From NCBI GenBank assembly GCA_963825585.1, contig CAWGTX010000002.1, positions 310,001 to 374,000 on the forward strand: a stretch of 64,000 bases of DNA. The letters are read 5' to 3'. Of this stretch, positions 24,582 to 33,039 are shown in pieces; position 1 is the stretch's first letter; every line of letters begins with the position of its first letter. Below the pieces are notes generated by a model, which saw nothing but the letters and a program-made list of their open reading frames with translations, was not told the origin of the DNA and ran no database searches. Both the position numbers and the translations under genes were made by a program. The DNA is from JAOUGY01 sp963825585. Its GTDB lineage: Bacteria > Actinomycetota > Acidimicrobiia > Spongiisociales > ZC4RG35.

Positions 24582-25346
24582 CTACGGTGAACATGCCTCC
24601 CAGGACCGACCGTCCCCTTCAACCAGCCCGTCTTCGACCAGCTTCTCCAGATGGGCGGCGACCGACTTGGCGGCGAGGGGGTGGAGGGAGCTGTCGACCT
24701 CGGCGTAGACGACCTCGACGATCGCCTCGACGGTGTGACATCCCGATCGGATGGCGGCCAGGATCTCCGTCTCGCGTTGACGGCGGTGGGCCAGATACCA
24801 GGAGATGACCTCGGCGGGCTGATCCATCTCGGGGCCGTGCCCGGGATAGAGCCGATCGAGGTCCATCGGTTCGAGTCGTTCGAGCGAGGCCATGTACGGA
24901 CCGAGGCGCTCGACCATCACCGACCCTCCACCCATGATGTGGTCACCGGTGAAGAGCACCGTGCCGACCCGCAGACAGAGATGATCATCGGCATGCCCAG
25001 GCGTGTGGACGGCCACCAGCGCCACTCCCCCGGCCGGAGCACCTGCCCCGTCTGCCAATCGGATGTCGGGATCGAATTCGGGGCCGGGGGCGTAGCCGTA
25101 GACGGCCGCTCCGAACATTCTGCCCAGCGGATTTGCAAGCGGGGCATGATCGGAGTGGGTGTGGGTCACCACCACAGCCGTGACCATCCGGTCGCCGACC
25201 GCCTCGACGATGGCCGTCTCGTGCGACGCCTCGATCGGTCCCGGATCGATCACCGCCAGCCCGGCGTCGTCACCCACCAGATAGGTGTTGGTCCCCGGCC
25301 CCGTGTAGGGCCCCGGGTTCGGGGCGAGGATGCGCTCCACCTTCAT
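24582..25346 (-). CDS. MBL-fold metallohydrolase (LACTB2-like)
   Basis: A 254-residue protein whose ATG overlaps the NUDIX stop (ATGA). The zinc site is complete: THTHSDHA (HxHxDH), TPGHADDH, TGDHIMG and LYPGHGPE. A C-terminal winged-helix part (about residues 200-250; LHPLAAKSVAAHLEKLVEDGLV) matches LACTB2-type enzymes, which act as endoribonucleases or thioesterases. It is coupled to a NUDIX hydrolase, a pairing that is common in actinobacteria. The substrate is not known. Confidence 0.88.
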   Translation of the reverse strand: MKVERILAPNPGPYTGPGTNTYLVGDDAGLAVIDPGPIEASHETAIVEAVGDRMVTAVVVTHTHSDHAPLANPLGRMFGAAVYGYAPGPEFDPDIRLADGAGAPAGGVALVAVHTPGHADDHLCLRVGTVLFTGDHIMGGGSVMVERLGPYMASLERLEPMDLDRLYPGHGPEMDQPAEVISWYLAHRRQRETEILAAIRSGCHTVEAIVEVVYAEVDSSLHPLAAKSVAAHLEKLVEDGLVEGDGRSWEACSP

Positions 25347-25996
25347 GACACCGTCTCCTCCGAGGGCAGGCCGAAGTCGATGACCTCCCACGGCTCCACC
25401 GGAGTCTTGAGCTGTCGAATCGGGTGTGGGGCGAGGTCGAAGGGATCGTCGCAGCCGGCGAGCAGTTCGACATGCCACACGGTGGGGAAGATCATCGACC
25501 ATTCCCCGTCCGCCACCCGCCGCAGGATCTCGGACGGCTCGGCCCATGCCATGCCGACCAGTTCCTCGGTGACCACCGCCCCCTCTACGTCGGCATCCAC
25601 CTCGGCCACGTAGAAGCGGGCCTCGAAGCGCCGCGGGATCATCTCGGGTGTGATCCAGGAGGCCAGGTAGCGCAGGCGGCCCGGGTCGAAGCTGGCGGCC
25701 GACCGGTCGAGCGCGGCGAACACATCGCCGTCATCGGCGAGCATCGGGGTGGCTGAGCGGGGGTCGGTCAGGAAGATGCCAACCTCCTCGGCCGTCTCCC
25801 GTAACCCCGCCGAACGCCACGGGTCGGCGAAACCGACCAGGTCGACATCGCGGTCCGTTGGATCGATCGCGCCACCCGGAAACGCCCAGATCCCTCCGAA
25901 CACCCCGCGGGCGGGACGTTCCACCATGAGCATCTCCCAACGGGCACGACGGCGGAGCAGGATCACCGACGAGGCGGGCGTGGGCACCACGGTCAC
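25343..25996 (-). CDS. NUDIX hydrolase (NUDT19-like)
   Basis: A 217-residue protein from GTG 25996. The Nudix box is in two parts, WAFPGGAIDPTD and AGLRETAEEVGIFL, with a longer insert than usual, as in NUDT7/NUDT19 acyl-CoA diphosphatases. It begins VPTPASSVILLRRRARWEMLMVER, a normal first strand. It may hydrolyse CoA or nucleotide diphosphates. It is translationally coupled with the downstream MBL gene and lies divergent from selA, with only about 36 bp between, so the promoters may overlap. Confidence 0.87.
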   Translation of the reverse strand: MTVVPTPASSVILLRRRARWEMLMVERPARGVFGGIWAFPGGAIDPTDRDVDLVGFADPWRSAGLRETAEEVGIFLTDPRSATPMLADDGDVFAALDRSAASFDPGRLRYLASWITPEMIPRRFEARFYVAEVDADVEGAVVTEELVGMAWAEPSEILRRVADGEWSMIFPTVWHVELLAGCDDPFDLAPHPIRQLKTPVEPWEVIDFGLPSEETVS

Positions 25997-26032
25997 GGGT
26001 TCACGTTACCGGCGGGCGGTAGGCTCCCGACC

Positions 26033-27379
26033 ATGACGACCAGGCGTGACCTTCCATCGGTGGACAAGGTGATGCGCTCGCTGCCGTCTGACCTGCCCCG
26101 CATCCTCGCCGCCGACATCGCCCGCGCCGCAGTCGAACAGGCGCGCTCGGCCCTCGACACCGGCGGCGACTCCGATGCCCTCGCCATGGCCGGGCGGGCG
26201 GCGAACAGACTGCTGGAGCGGCGACCGCGGACGGTCATCAACGCCACCGGGGTCCTGCTCCACACCAATCTGGGACGTGCCCCGCTCGACCGCCGGGCCG
26301 CCGAAGCCGCCCGGGACGCCGCCGTCGGCTACGGCAACCTCGAGATGCAGCTCGACACGGGCAAGCGCGGAGGCCGCGGCGCCCACGCTCTCGAGCTGAT
26401 CCGAGCGCTCACCGGATCCGAGGCAGCACTCATCGTCAACAACAACGCCGGGGCCCTGTTCCTCGCCCTCATCGCCCTGGCCGCCGGGCGGTCGGTGCCG
26501 GTGTCTCGGGGTGAGCTCATCGAGATCGGCGGCTCCTATCGGCTGCCCGAACTGATGGCGGCGTCGGGTGCCCGGCTGGTGGAGATCGGCACCACCAATC
26601 GCACCCGTGTAGGTGACTACGTGCGGGTCTGTGACGACTCCACCGCCATCCTGCTCAAGGTCCATCCATCCAATTACCGCATCGAAGGGTTCGCCGAGGA
26701 GGCGACCCTGCCCCAACTGGCGGCACTCGGTGCCGACCGGGGGCTGCCGCTGGTGTTCGACGCCGGCAGCGGGCTCCTCGATGCCCGCACACCCTGGCTC
26801 GACGGACCCCCTCCCCGGTGGCTGGCCGGCGAACCGGGGATCGTCCAGTCGATCGGAGCGGGAGCCGATCTGGTGATGTTCTCCGGCGACAAGCTGCTCG
26901 GCGGCCCGCAGGCCGGCATCGTGGTGGGCCGGGCGGATCTGGTGGCTCGGCTCCGGAGCCATCCGGTGACCAGGGCCATGCGCATCGACGGCCCCTCGCT
27001 GGTCGCCCTCGGGTCCACGCTCGAGCGCTACGCCGACGGCACCGCCCACCGCCTCCCGTTCTGGGCGATGGCCACCGCCACCCACGAGAGCCTCCTGAAC
27101 CGATGTGAGCGCTTGCTGGCCGAAGCCGAGATCGCCGACGCCACCATCGAGACACGGTCGTCCACGGTGGGTGCAGGGAGCGTTCCGGGATCGGAGGTTC
27201 CCAGCCCGGTGATCGTGATCGGAGGCAACACCGACCGCCGCTATCTCGCCTTGTTGGCGACCGCCACACCGGTGGTCGGCCGGCGAGAGGCGGGCTCGCT
27301 GGTGATCGACCTGCGCGCCGTGTTCGAAGAGGACGACGCAGCTCTGGCCGAGGCGCTCGCCGCGACATGCCGGTCATAG
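26033..27379 (+). CDS. selA: L-seryl-tRNA(Sec) selenium transferase
   Basis: A 448-residue PLP enzyme of normal bacterial SelA length. The N-terminal helical domain starts LPSVDKVMRSL; then TVINATGVLLHTNLGRAPL, NNNAGALFLAL, RGELIEIGGSYRLPELM, and the PLP Lys287 in MFSGDKLLGGPQAGI. It converts Ser-tRNA(Sec) to Sec-tRNA(Sec) using selenophosphate. It overlaps selB by 13 bp. Neither selD nor a clear tRNA(Sec) gene is in the window, so those must lie elsewhere if the pathway is complete. Confidence 0.95.
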   Translation: MTTRRDLPSVDKVMRSLPSDLPRILAADIARAAVEQARSALDTGGDSDALAMAGRAANRLLERRPRTVINATGVLLHTNLGRAPLDRRAAEAARDAAVGYGNLEMQLDTGKRGGRGAHALELIRALTGSEAALIVNNNAGALFLALIALAAGRSVPVSRGELIEIGGSYRLPELMAASGARLVEIGTTNRTRVGDYVRVCDDSTAILLKVHPSNYRIEGFAEEATLPQLAALGADRGLPLVFDAGSGLLDARTPWLDGPPPRWLAGEPGIVQSIGAGADLVMFSGDKLLGGPQAGIVVGRADLVARLRSHPVTRAMRIDGPSLVALGSTLERYADGTAHRLPFWAMATATHESLLNRCERLLAEAEIADATIETRSSTVGAGSVPGSEVPSPVIVIGGNTDRRYLALLATATPVVGRREAGSLVIDLRAVFEEDDAALAEALAATCRS

Positions 27380-29136
27380 GCACCGCCGGTCACGTCGACC
27401 ATGGGAAGTCGACGCTGGTCCTCACGCTCACCGGTCGCGACCCCGACCGATGGGCCGAGGAGAAGGCCCGCGGTCTCACCATCGACCTCGGCTTCGCGTG
27501 GGCGGCCCTGCCCAGCGGCACCGAGGTTTCCTTCGTCGACGTCCCCGGCCACGAACAGTTCATGAAGAACATGCTGGCCGGCATCGAGTCGGTCGACATC
27601 GCCCTGCTGGTGGTCGCAGCCGACGAAGGATGGATGCCGCAGTCCGAAGAGCACCTGGTGGTGCTGGACCTTCTGGGTGCTGCGGGCGGTGTCGTGGCGC
27701 TCACCAAAACCGACCGTGTCGACGACGAACTGGTGGAGCTCGCCACCATGGAGATCGAAGAGCACCTGGAAGGAACCTCGCTGGCCGGAGCGACCGTGAT
27801 CCCGGTATCGGCGCACACCGGACGCGGGATCGACGAACTGCGGGCCGAGCTGGACCGGCTGGTGTCGTCGCTTCCCCCCGACCCCGAGGGCCGCCCCCGA
27901 CTGTGGATCGACCGCTCTTTCTCGATCAGCGGCGCCGGAACCGTCGTCACCGGAACGCTGCTCGGCGGCTCGGTGTCCACCGGAGACAAGCTGGCGGTGT
28001 GGCCGGGACCCCTGGAAGGTCGGGTCCGCAGCATTCAGAGCCACGAGCAGGACATGGACCGAACCGGGCCACGCCGTCGGGTCGCACTGAACCTGGCCGG
28101 GCTCGACCGGGGCCAGATCGCACGGGGTGCCATGGCCGGCCGCCGCGAGCAATGGACGCCCACCGCCCGGTTCTCCGCCGCCATCAAACCGGCGCGCTAC
28201 GTCGAGCAGATCACCGACAAGGGCGCCTACCACCTCCATGTCGGATCCGGTGCCTGGCCGATCAGGTTGCGCATGCTGTCTGACGCCATGGCACTCATCG
28301 AGCTACCCGAGACCTTGCCCCTGCGGATGGGCGATCGGTTCATCCTGCGTGAGACGGGTCGGAGACTGGTGATGGGGGGTGGCACGGTCCTGGACCCTGC
28401 TCCCCCGCGCCGCGGATCCGAAGCGCTCGCTGCGGCAGACACCCTCGCCGCCGCCCTCGAGCTGGGAGCCGATGCGATGGCCGAAGCCCTGCTCGAGGTC
28501 CGTGGATCGGAAGCCGCCTCGGTCCTGGATGCCCACACCGGGGGCGGACATGTCACCGATGCCATTTCGCTGGGCGACACCGTGATGACCAGCCGAAGAG
28601 TCGGCGAGCTGGTGGCAGCAGCCACGACCCGCATCGAGGAGTTCCACCGCGCCAACCCCCTCCGTCCAGGCATGCCGATCGCCAGCCTGGCCAGCGTGCT
28701 CGGGCTGCCCGCCCCGGTCATGGACGGCATCCTGGAGCGATCACCCGGACTGGAGACGGAGGGCGCCGTGGCACGCCGGACCGGTTTCGTGGTGGACCGG
28801 GGCGACCGTGATTCGGAATGGGCCGAGGCGCGCTCCAAACTCGTCGAGTCGGGTGTGACCGTGCCCCGAATCGCCGAGCTCGGTATCGAACGCGAGCTCA
28901 TGCACGCCCTGGTGCGCGATGGGGAGCTGGTGAAGATCAGCGACGAGTTCGTGTTCCTCCCCAGCCAGATCCAGGCCATCACCGACGAGCTGGCGGGCAT
29001 GGAGTCGGGATTCACGGTTTCGGAGTTCAAGGACCGGACCGGTCTGTCCCGTAAGTACGCCGTGCCCTTTCTGGAATGGGCCGACCGAACCGGGCTCACC
29101 GTGCGGATGGGTGACACCAGACGACTGCGGAGCTGA
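27367..29136 (+). CDS. selB: Selenocysteine-specific elongation factor
   Basis: A 589-residue GTPase. G motifs: GTAGHVDHGKST (residues 5-16), DVPGHEQFM, and TKTD; it lacks the EF-Tu effector text and has EEKARGLTIDLGFAW. Domains II and III follow to about residue 350. The C-terminal 200 residues contain winged helices (RIEEFHRANPLRPGMPIA, FTVSEFKDRTGLSRKYAVPFLEWADRTG) that bind the SECIS hairpin in mRNA. It delivers Sec-tRNA to UGA codons. Coupled with selA. Confidence 0.95.
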   Translation: MPVIGTAGHVDHGKSTLVLTLTGRDPDRWAEEKARGLTIDLGFAWAALPSGTEVSFVDVPGHEQFMKNMLAGIESVDIALLVVAADEGWMPQSEEHLVVLDLLGAAGGVVALTKTDRVDDELVELATMEIEEHLEGTSLAGATVIPVSAHTGRGIDELRAELDRLVSSLPPDPEGRPRLWIDRSFSISGAGTVVTGTLLGGSVSTGDKLAVWPGPLEGRVRSIQSHEQDMDRTGPRRRVALNLAGLDRGQIARGAMAGRREQWTPTARFSAAIKPARYVEQITDKGAYHLHVGSGAWPIRLRMLSDAMALIELPETLPLRMGDRFILRETGRRLVMGGGTVLDPAPPRRGSEALAAADTLAAALELGADAMAEALLEVRGSEAASVLDAHTGGGHVTDAISLGDTVMTSRRVGELVAAATTRIEEFHRANPLRPGMPIASLASVLGLPAPVMDGILERSPGLETEGAVARRTGFVVDRGDRDSEWAEARSKLVESGVTVPRIAELGIERELMHALVRDGELVKISDEFVFLPSQIQAITDELAGMESGFTVSEFKDRTGLSRKYAVPFLEWADRTGLTVRMGDTRRLRS

Positions 29137-29278
29137 ACGAGGCGGACCCGTTGGCCGAGCCCGAAATCAGCGCTCCAAAGCCCGCGAAAATCCCTGCCTG
29201 ATTTTCCAGATTTTCCCTGGCGGATTCTGGGAGCCACCTCTAGGGTCGCCTTACCCCACCGGCATCAGAGGAGGATCC

Positions 29279-29536
29279 GTGAGGCTGTCGGACGAGTGGC
29301 AGGCGCAAGGCCTGTGTCGTGGAAACCACGCACATCTGTTCTTTCCCCCGAGTACGTTCGAACGCAAGGACGAGCGAGAACGCCGGGAGATGCGAGCCAA
29401 GGCGATCTGCAACGTATGTCCCGTGATCGGTGAATGCAGCGCCTACGCCGTCGCCATCAGAGAGCCGTTCGGCATCTGGGGTGGCATGACGGAGTCGGAC
29501 CGGAAACAACTGGTTTCCGTGGGCGCCGCCCGCTGA
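29279..29536 (+). CDS. WhiB-family iron-sulfur transcription factor
   Basis: An 85-residue protein from GTG 29279 behind AGAGGAGG. The four cluster cysteines are in GLCRG, CNVCPVIGEC, with the standard C-x2-C-x5-C spacing in the latter three, and the GIWGGMTE turn that follows. The basic C-terminus (SDRKQL) is short. WhiB proteins bind a 4Fe-4S cluster and sigma factors, and are limited to actinobacteria and their phages. It stands alone after selB, followed by a strong terminator. Subfamily is not assigned. Confidence 0.93.
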   Translation: MRLSDEWQAQGLCRGNHAHLFFPPSTFERKDERERREMRAKAICNVCPVIGECSAYAVAIREPFGIWGGMTESDRKQLVSVGAAR

Positions 29537-29560
29537 TCCGGAGATCACACAGTTCGTCGA

Positions 29561-29584
29561 CGAGCGGGCCTTCGGGCCCGCTCG
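29561..29584 (+). terminator. UUCG-loop hairpin terminator of the whiB gene
   Basis: CGAGCGGGCC-TTCG-GGCCCGCTCG is a perfect 10-bp stem with the very stable UUCG tetraloop, 25 bp after the WhiB stop. It also separates the convergent NfeD gene (end 29592). Confidence 0.85.
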
Positions 29585-29591
29585 TCGCGTT

Positions 29592-30887
29592 TCACGACGT
29601 CTGCTTCCCATCGGCCACAGGTGAGACGTCGAGGAACCATCCGTCGACCCCGTCCACCATGACCGGATCACCGGCCTTGATCCCCGCTTCGCGATGCGAC
29701 GTCGCCTTCCAGCGGGCACCCTCCACTTCGACCTCGCCGTCGGGCACCAGGTCGCTCGTTGCCATGCCCCTCCGCCCGATGAGCGCCTCACGGCCGATCG
29801 TCTGGGTCGAGAACCTGGAGCGGGCGACGGTGGGCATCGCCAACAGGAAGAAGAACGAAGCCGACGCCAATGTGAGCAGCACACCAGGAACACCCGGTGT
29901 GATCTGGGGGGCCGTGTCGGTGAACATGAACCCGGCCACGGCGAGACCGACCAGGCCGAGCACGGTGAACGCCAGCACCCCACCCAGTTGGTACGACACG
30001 GACATGAGCAGGACGGCCGCAATCGCCAGACCCACCGCCCACCACCGAACCGGGAGAACCGCCAACCCGTAGCCGGCGATGAGCAGGCTGACGGCGGCGA
30101 CACCGGAGGCGATGCCTGGACCGATGGCGTAGAACTCGAAGGCGGCCACGGTCAATCCGGCCACGAGGAAGAAGAAAGCCGCCTCCGGGGTCGACGCCAG
30201 ACGCAGGAACTGATCCCACAGACCAGGCTGGCGGATGACGGTGGTGAGCACGGTGACACCCTCCGACCCGTCGGCGGCCTCGAACTGGCGCACCGTCGAC
30301 AGGACCGTCCCGTTGACTTCGACACCGTCGAGCTGTTGCGCCAGCTGCCGGAGCGACGCCGTCTCGGTCTCGACCACATCGACCAACCCCGAGATGGGTT
30401 CGGCGATCTCGACGACCCCGCCGATCAGGCCGGCGTCTGGCGGTTCCGCGATCAGGAATCCAGGTTCCGAACCGGCCATGGTCGGCTCCCACAACCCGAT
30501 CGTCGACCCGGGCGCAGCCATCCGCAGCGGAGCCAGCGCGAAGATCTGGGCCACCCCTCCCTGAACCTCGGCCGGAGCCGGACCGATCCAGGCCACGAGC
30601 GGCACAGGCGGATCTGCAACCACGGCGGCGAGACGACTCATCGCCTCCTCCGACGCAACCGCTCCCGGGGAATCGAGCTGGAGGATCACCACCTCGACAT
30701 CACCGGCCGCCCCGGCGTCTTCGATGGATCGGGTGGCGAAGTCGACCAGCCGGTCGTCGAAGGGACCGGACAGGTCGATCACCTCGATCGTCGGGCCATC
30801 GTCCTCCTGGGCGAACCCGGGAAGTGCAGCGAACGTGAGAAGGGCGGCCACCAAGACCAGCCGGAACAGGCGGGGAGTCACCCACAC
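29592..30887 (-). CDS. NfeD/ClpP-like membrane protease
   Basis: A 431-residue protein from GTG 30887. A signal or anchor lies at residues 8-27. A ClpP/crotonase-like serine protease domain follows (VEVVILQLDSPGAVAS, IGPAPAEVQGGVAQIF), then four to five membrane helices (about residues 245-370) and the C-terminal NfeD OB-fold domain (LIGRRGMATSDLVPDGEVEVEGARWKA). NfeD-family proteases partner stomatin-like proteins; none is seen next to it. The catalytic Ser-Lys pair typical for the group cannot be confirmed by eye. Confidence 0.85.
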   Translation of the reverse strand: MWVTPRLFRLVLVAALLTFAALPGFAQEDDGPTIEVIDLSGPFDDRLVDFATRSIEDAGAAGDVEVVILQLDSPGAVASEEAMSRLAAVVADPPVPLVAWIGPAPAEVQGGVAQIFALAPLRMAAPGSTIGLWEPTMAGSEPGFLIAEPPDAGLIGGVVEIAEPISGLVDVVETETASLRQLAQQLDGVEVNGTVLSTVRQFEAADGSEGVTVLTTVIRQPGLWDQFLRLASTPEAAFFFLVAGLTVAAFEFYAIGPGIASGVAAVSLLIAGYGLAVLPVRWWAVGLAIAAVLLMSVSYQLGGVLAFTVLGLVGLAVAGFMFTDTAPQITPGVPGVLLTLASASFFFLLAMPTVARSRFSTQTIGREALIGRRGMATSDLVPDGEVEVEGARWKATSHREAGIKAGDPVMVDGVDGWFLDVSPVADGKQTS

Positions 30888-30947
30888 GAGTCTAGATGCC
30901 CGCCCATCGGGCGATTTCGGCGGCGGTCACGGTGAAGGAACAACAGC

Positions 30948-31022
30948 TTTGTCCCCCACGCGGCGCAGTGGGCGTAGGGGGCAACAGCTTTGTCCCCCTC
31001 GAGCTTGCGAGAGGGGGACAAG
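30948..31022. repeat. Type B and type A intergenic palindromes side by side
   Basis: A decayed type B copy (30948-30983: TTTGTCCCCCAC, then GCAGTGGG and GGGGGCAA) is followed by a type A copy (30987-31022: AGCTTTGTCCCCCTC and GAGGGGGACAA arms). They fill the gap between the NfeD and receiver genes. Confidence 0.8.
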
Positions 31023-31062
31023 ACCGAACGCCCGGCCGATTCACCGAACTATCCTCTCGGCC

Positions 31063-31437
31063 ATGGCTCATCTGCTGCTGGTCGCCGACGACATCTGGGT
31101 GAAGAACGACGTCGCCGCTGCCGTCACCGACCCCGGAACCACGCTCGAGTCGAGCGACGAGCCCGAGGCGGCCGCCGAGCTCCTCGGCTCACGGCACTTC
31201 GATGCCGCCATCGTCGACATGCAGGTGAAGAACATGGGCGGGATGGCCATCACCCGACTCCTCAAGGACGCCATCGCCGGGGGCGACGCCGCCAACACAC
31301 CGATCGTGCTGCTGCTCGATCGACAGGCGGACGTGTTCCTGGCCAAGCGCGCCGGCGCCGACGCCTACCTGGTGAAGCCGTTCACCTCTCAGCAGCTCAG
31401 GGCTGCGCTCGGCTCGTTCCAGCCGACCGCCGGCTGA
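31063..31437 (+). CDS. Stand-alone response-regulator receiver domain
   Basis: A 124-residue CheY-like protein. The phosphate-accepting Asp is in AAIVDMQVKNMGG and the conserved Lys in AYLVKPFTSQQL; the usual acidic pair near the start is VADDIWVK, with one Asp pair. There is no output domain. A histidine kinase is not nearby. It may pass phosphate or bind a partner directly. It is followed after 16 bp by a CNNM/CBS transporter-like gene on the same strand, which may be its operon partner. Confidence 0.85.
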   Translation: MAHLLLVADDIWVKNDVAAAVTDPGTTLESSDEPEAAAELLGSRHFDAAIVDMQVKNMGGMAITRLLKDAIAGGDAANTPIVLLLDRQADVFLAKRAGADAYLVKPFTSQQLRAALGSFQPTAG

Positions 31438-31453
31438 ACAGGGCGTCTGCGTC

Positions 31454-32752
31454 ATGACGGGCGTTCAAATCGTCTTGCTCGTCATCCTCGCCGTCTGCAT
31501 CGGTCTGTCGGGGTTGTTCTCCGGTTCTGAGACCGCCATAGTCGCCCTTCCCAGGGAGCGCATCCAGGGATTGGCGTCACGGGGAACCCGCGGCCAGCGT
31601 CTCATCGACCTGGCCAACGACACCGAACGCACCCTCGGCACGCTGCTGCTCGCCAACAACTTCGTCAACATCCTCGCCGCCTCGATCGGCACGATCCTGG
31701 TGATCGATCTGATCACCGCACTCATCGACGCCGGCGCAGGCGAGGCGTTCGGCCCGTGGGCGTCGACGGCGGCTCTGACCGGCGTGATCCTCATCGTCGG
31801 CGAGATCACCCCCAAGACGATGGCCGCCCGCCGCCCCGAACAGTTCGCACTGTTCGTCGCCCCGATCATCTGGTGGATGGGGCGGATCCTCTATCCGATC
31901 GCCCGGGTGTTCATCGGGGCGGCACGGATCCTGCTCCGGATGTTCGGGGTGAAGGGCAATCTCGTCACGACTGCCACGGAAGACGACATCATGGCCCTCG
32001 CCCTCCTCTCGGAGGCGGCCGGGGAGATCGACCCCCAGGAGCGGGAGATCCTCGAGTCGTTGTTCAAGCTGGCCGACCGCCCGGTCCGCGACGTGATGAC
32101 CCACCGAGGGAATGTGATCTCGCTCGAGTCCGGCGCCAGCGACCAGGAGGCTCGGCGAGCAGTCGCCCTCCACGGCCACTCGTCGTTTCCGGTGGTCACC
32201 GCCGGCGGCACTCTCGACGACCTGGTGGGCGTGCTGTTCGTGAAGGATCTCCTCCGTCGTGATGCACCCGGGCCGATCGACTCCCTGGTCCGCGAGCCGG
32301 TGTACGTGCCAGAGACCACTTCCGTGCTGGCCAGTCTTCAGGAGTTGCGCACCCGACGCGTCGCCTTCGGGGTGGTGCTCGACGAGCACGGTGGGGTGGA
32401 GGGCATCGTCACCGTCAAGGACCTGATGGCCGAACTGGTGGGCGAGATCCAGGACGAGTACGACCCACGCGAGCCCGCCATGTACCAGCTCGGCGCCCGC
32501 ATGTGGGTGGTCGAGGGCCGCGTGCCGGTGGAGGACGTGTCCGAGGAGATCGGCGTGGAGCTGCCGAACGGCCCGTACACCTCAGTGGGCGGATTGTTTC
32601 TCTCCGCGGCGGGAAAGATCCCGGAAGCAGGCGACCAGACGGCCGTGGTCGGTCTCGTCCTGACCGTCCTGCAGATGGACAAGCGGCGAATCCATCGCCT
32701 GAGAATCGAACAGACCGATTCCATCGGTGGAGTGACCCTCCCAGTGCAGTAG
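31454..32752 (+). CDS. CNNM/HlyC-CorC family membrane protein with CBS domains
   Basis: A 432-residue protein. Residues 1-190 are the CNNM membrane domain (GLSGLFSGSETAIVALPRERI, LANNFVNILAASIGT, GEITPKTMAARRPEQ). Residues 205-330 are a CBS pair (RPVRDVMTHRGNVISL, SFPVVTAGGTLDDLVGVLFVKDLL, GVVLDEHGGVEGIVTVKDL), and the last 80 a CorC/HlyC domain. Such proteins are linked to Mg2+/Co2+ efflux, the CBS pair sensing Mg-ATP. It lies directly upstream of tRNA-Pro. Confidence 0.92.
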   Translation: MTGVQIVLLVILAVCIGLSGLFSGSETAIVALPRERIQGLASRGTRGQRLIDLANDTERTLGTLLLANNFVNILAASIGTILVIDLITALIDAGAGEAFGPWASTAALTGVILIVGEITPKTMAARRPEQFALFVAPIIWWMGRILYPIARVFIGAARILLRMFGVKGNLVTTATEDDIMALALLSEAAGEIDPQEREILESLFKLADRPVRDVMTHRGNVISLESGASDQEARRAVALHGHSSFPVVTAGGTLDDLVGVLFVKDLLRRDAPGPIDSLVREPVYVPETTSVLASLQELRTRRVAFGVVLDEHGGVEGIVTVKDLMAELVGEIQDEYDPREPAMYQLGARMWVVEGRVPVEDVSEEIGVELPNGPYTSVGGLFLSAAGKIPEAGDQTAVVGLVLTVLQMDKRRIHRLRIEQTDSIGGVTLPVQ

Positions 32753-32768
32753 CATGACCTTTCCGAAA

Positions 32769-32842
32769 CGGGACGTAGCGCAGCTTGGTAGCGCGCAGCG
32801 TTCGGGACGCTGAGGTCGTGGGTTCAAGTCCCACCGTCCCGA
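32769..32842 (+). tRNA. tRNA-Pro(CGG)
   Basis: A 74-nt cloverleaf. The acceptor arms CGGGACG/CGTCCCG pair fully, the D arm is GCGC-AGCTTGGTA-GCGC, the anticodon arm CAGCG-TTCGGGA-CGCTG with anticodon CGG, and the T arm GTGGG-TTCAAGT-CCCAC, with discriminator A. Its 3' half (32801-32845) is duplicated at 41683-41727, so the gene is the attachment target of the island. Confidence 0.97.
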
Positions 32843-32845
32843 CTC
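32801..32845 (+). repeat. Attachment-site repeat, left copy (within functional tRNA)
   Basis: Starts at the anticodon loop (TTCGGGACGC) and ends at GACTC just past the tRNA. It differs from the right copy only at 32833 or nearby (A for G), in the T stem. Confidence 0.85.
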
Positions 32846-32861
32846 AGAGAAAAACCAGGTC

Positions 32862-32885
32862 AGGGCCGCTCGCAAGAGCGGCCCT
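32862..32885 (+). terminator. Hairpin terminator after tRNA-Pro
   Basis: AGGGCCGCT-cgcaag-AGCGGCCCT, a 9-bp stem followed by CTGGTTT. A near copy follows the right attachment repeat (41741-41762), so the element carried its own version of the terminator. Confidence 0.75.
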
Positions 32886-32904
32886 CTGGTTTGTGAGGTC
32901 GGTC

Positions 32905-32926
32905 CCATCGCGCGTCCATCGCGCGT
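32905..32926 (+). repeat. 22-bp repeat near left island end
   Basis: Two tandem copies of CCATCGCGCGT. The identical 22 bp recur in the same orientation at 41567-41588, inside the right end. This placement suits binding sites for a recombinase or directionality factor. Confidence 0.75.
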
Positions 32927-32967
32927 CTCGAAACCGTGAACCGGGCGGCCGACCGTACAATTCGCAC

Positions 32968-33039
32968 ATGGCAAGCCGTTCGACAGCTCTCAACTCACTG
33001 ATCGAGTCACACCGAGCGGCCAGGGTGGCGGCGGTTTGA
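32968..33039 (+). pseudogene. Truncated 23-residue gene start with leaderless-type promoter
   Basis: ATG 32968 opens a short frame reading MASRSTALNSLIESHRAA and ends at TGA 33037. TACAAT stands seven bases before the ATG, as in leaderless actinobacterial genes. The abrupt end beside the truncated secreted-protein gene suggests a deletion junction at about 33040. The original product is not recognisable. Confidence 0.35.

Noticed and set aside
32785..32970. Plus-strand coding frame across tRNA-Pro
   Set aside because: It is translation of the tRNA and its terminator; such frames are a common artefact.
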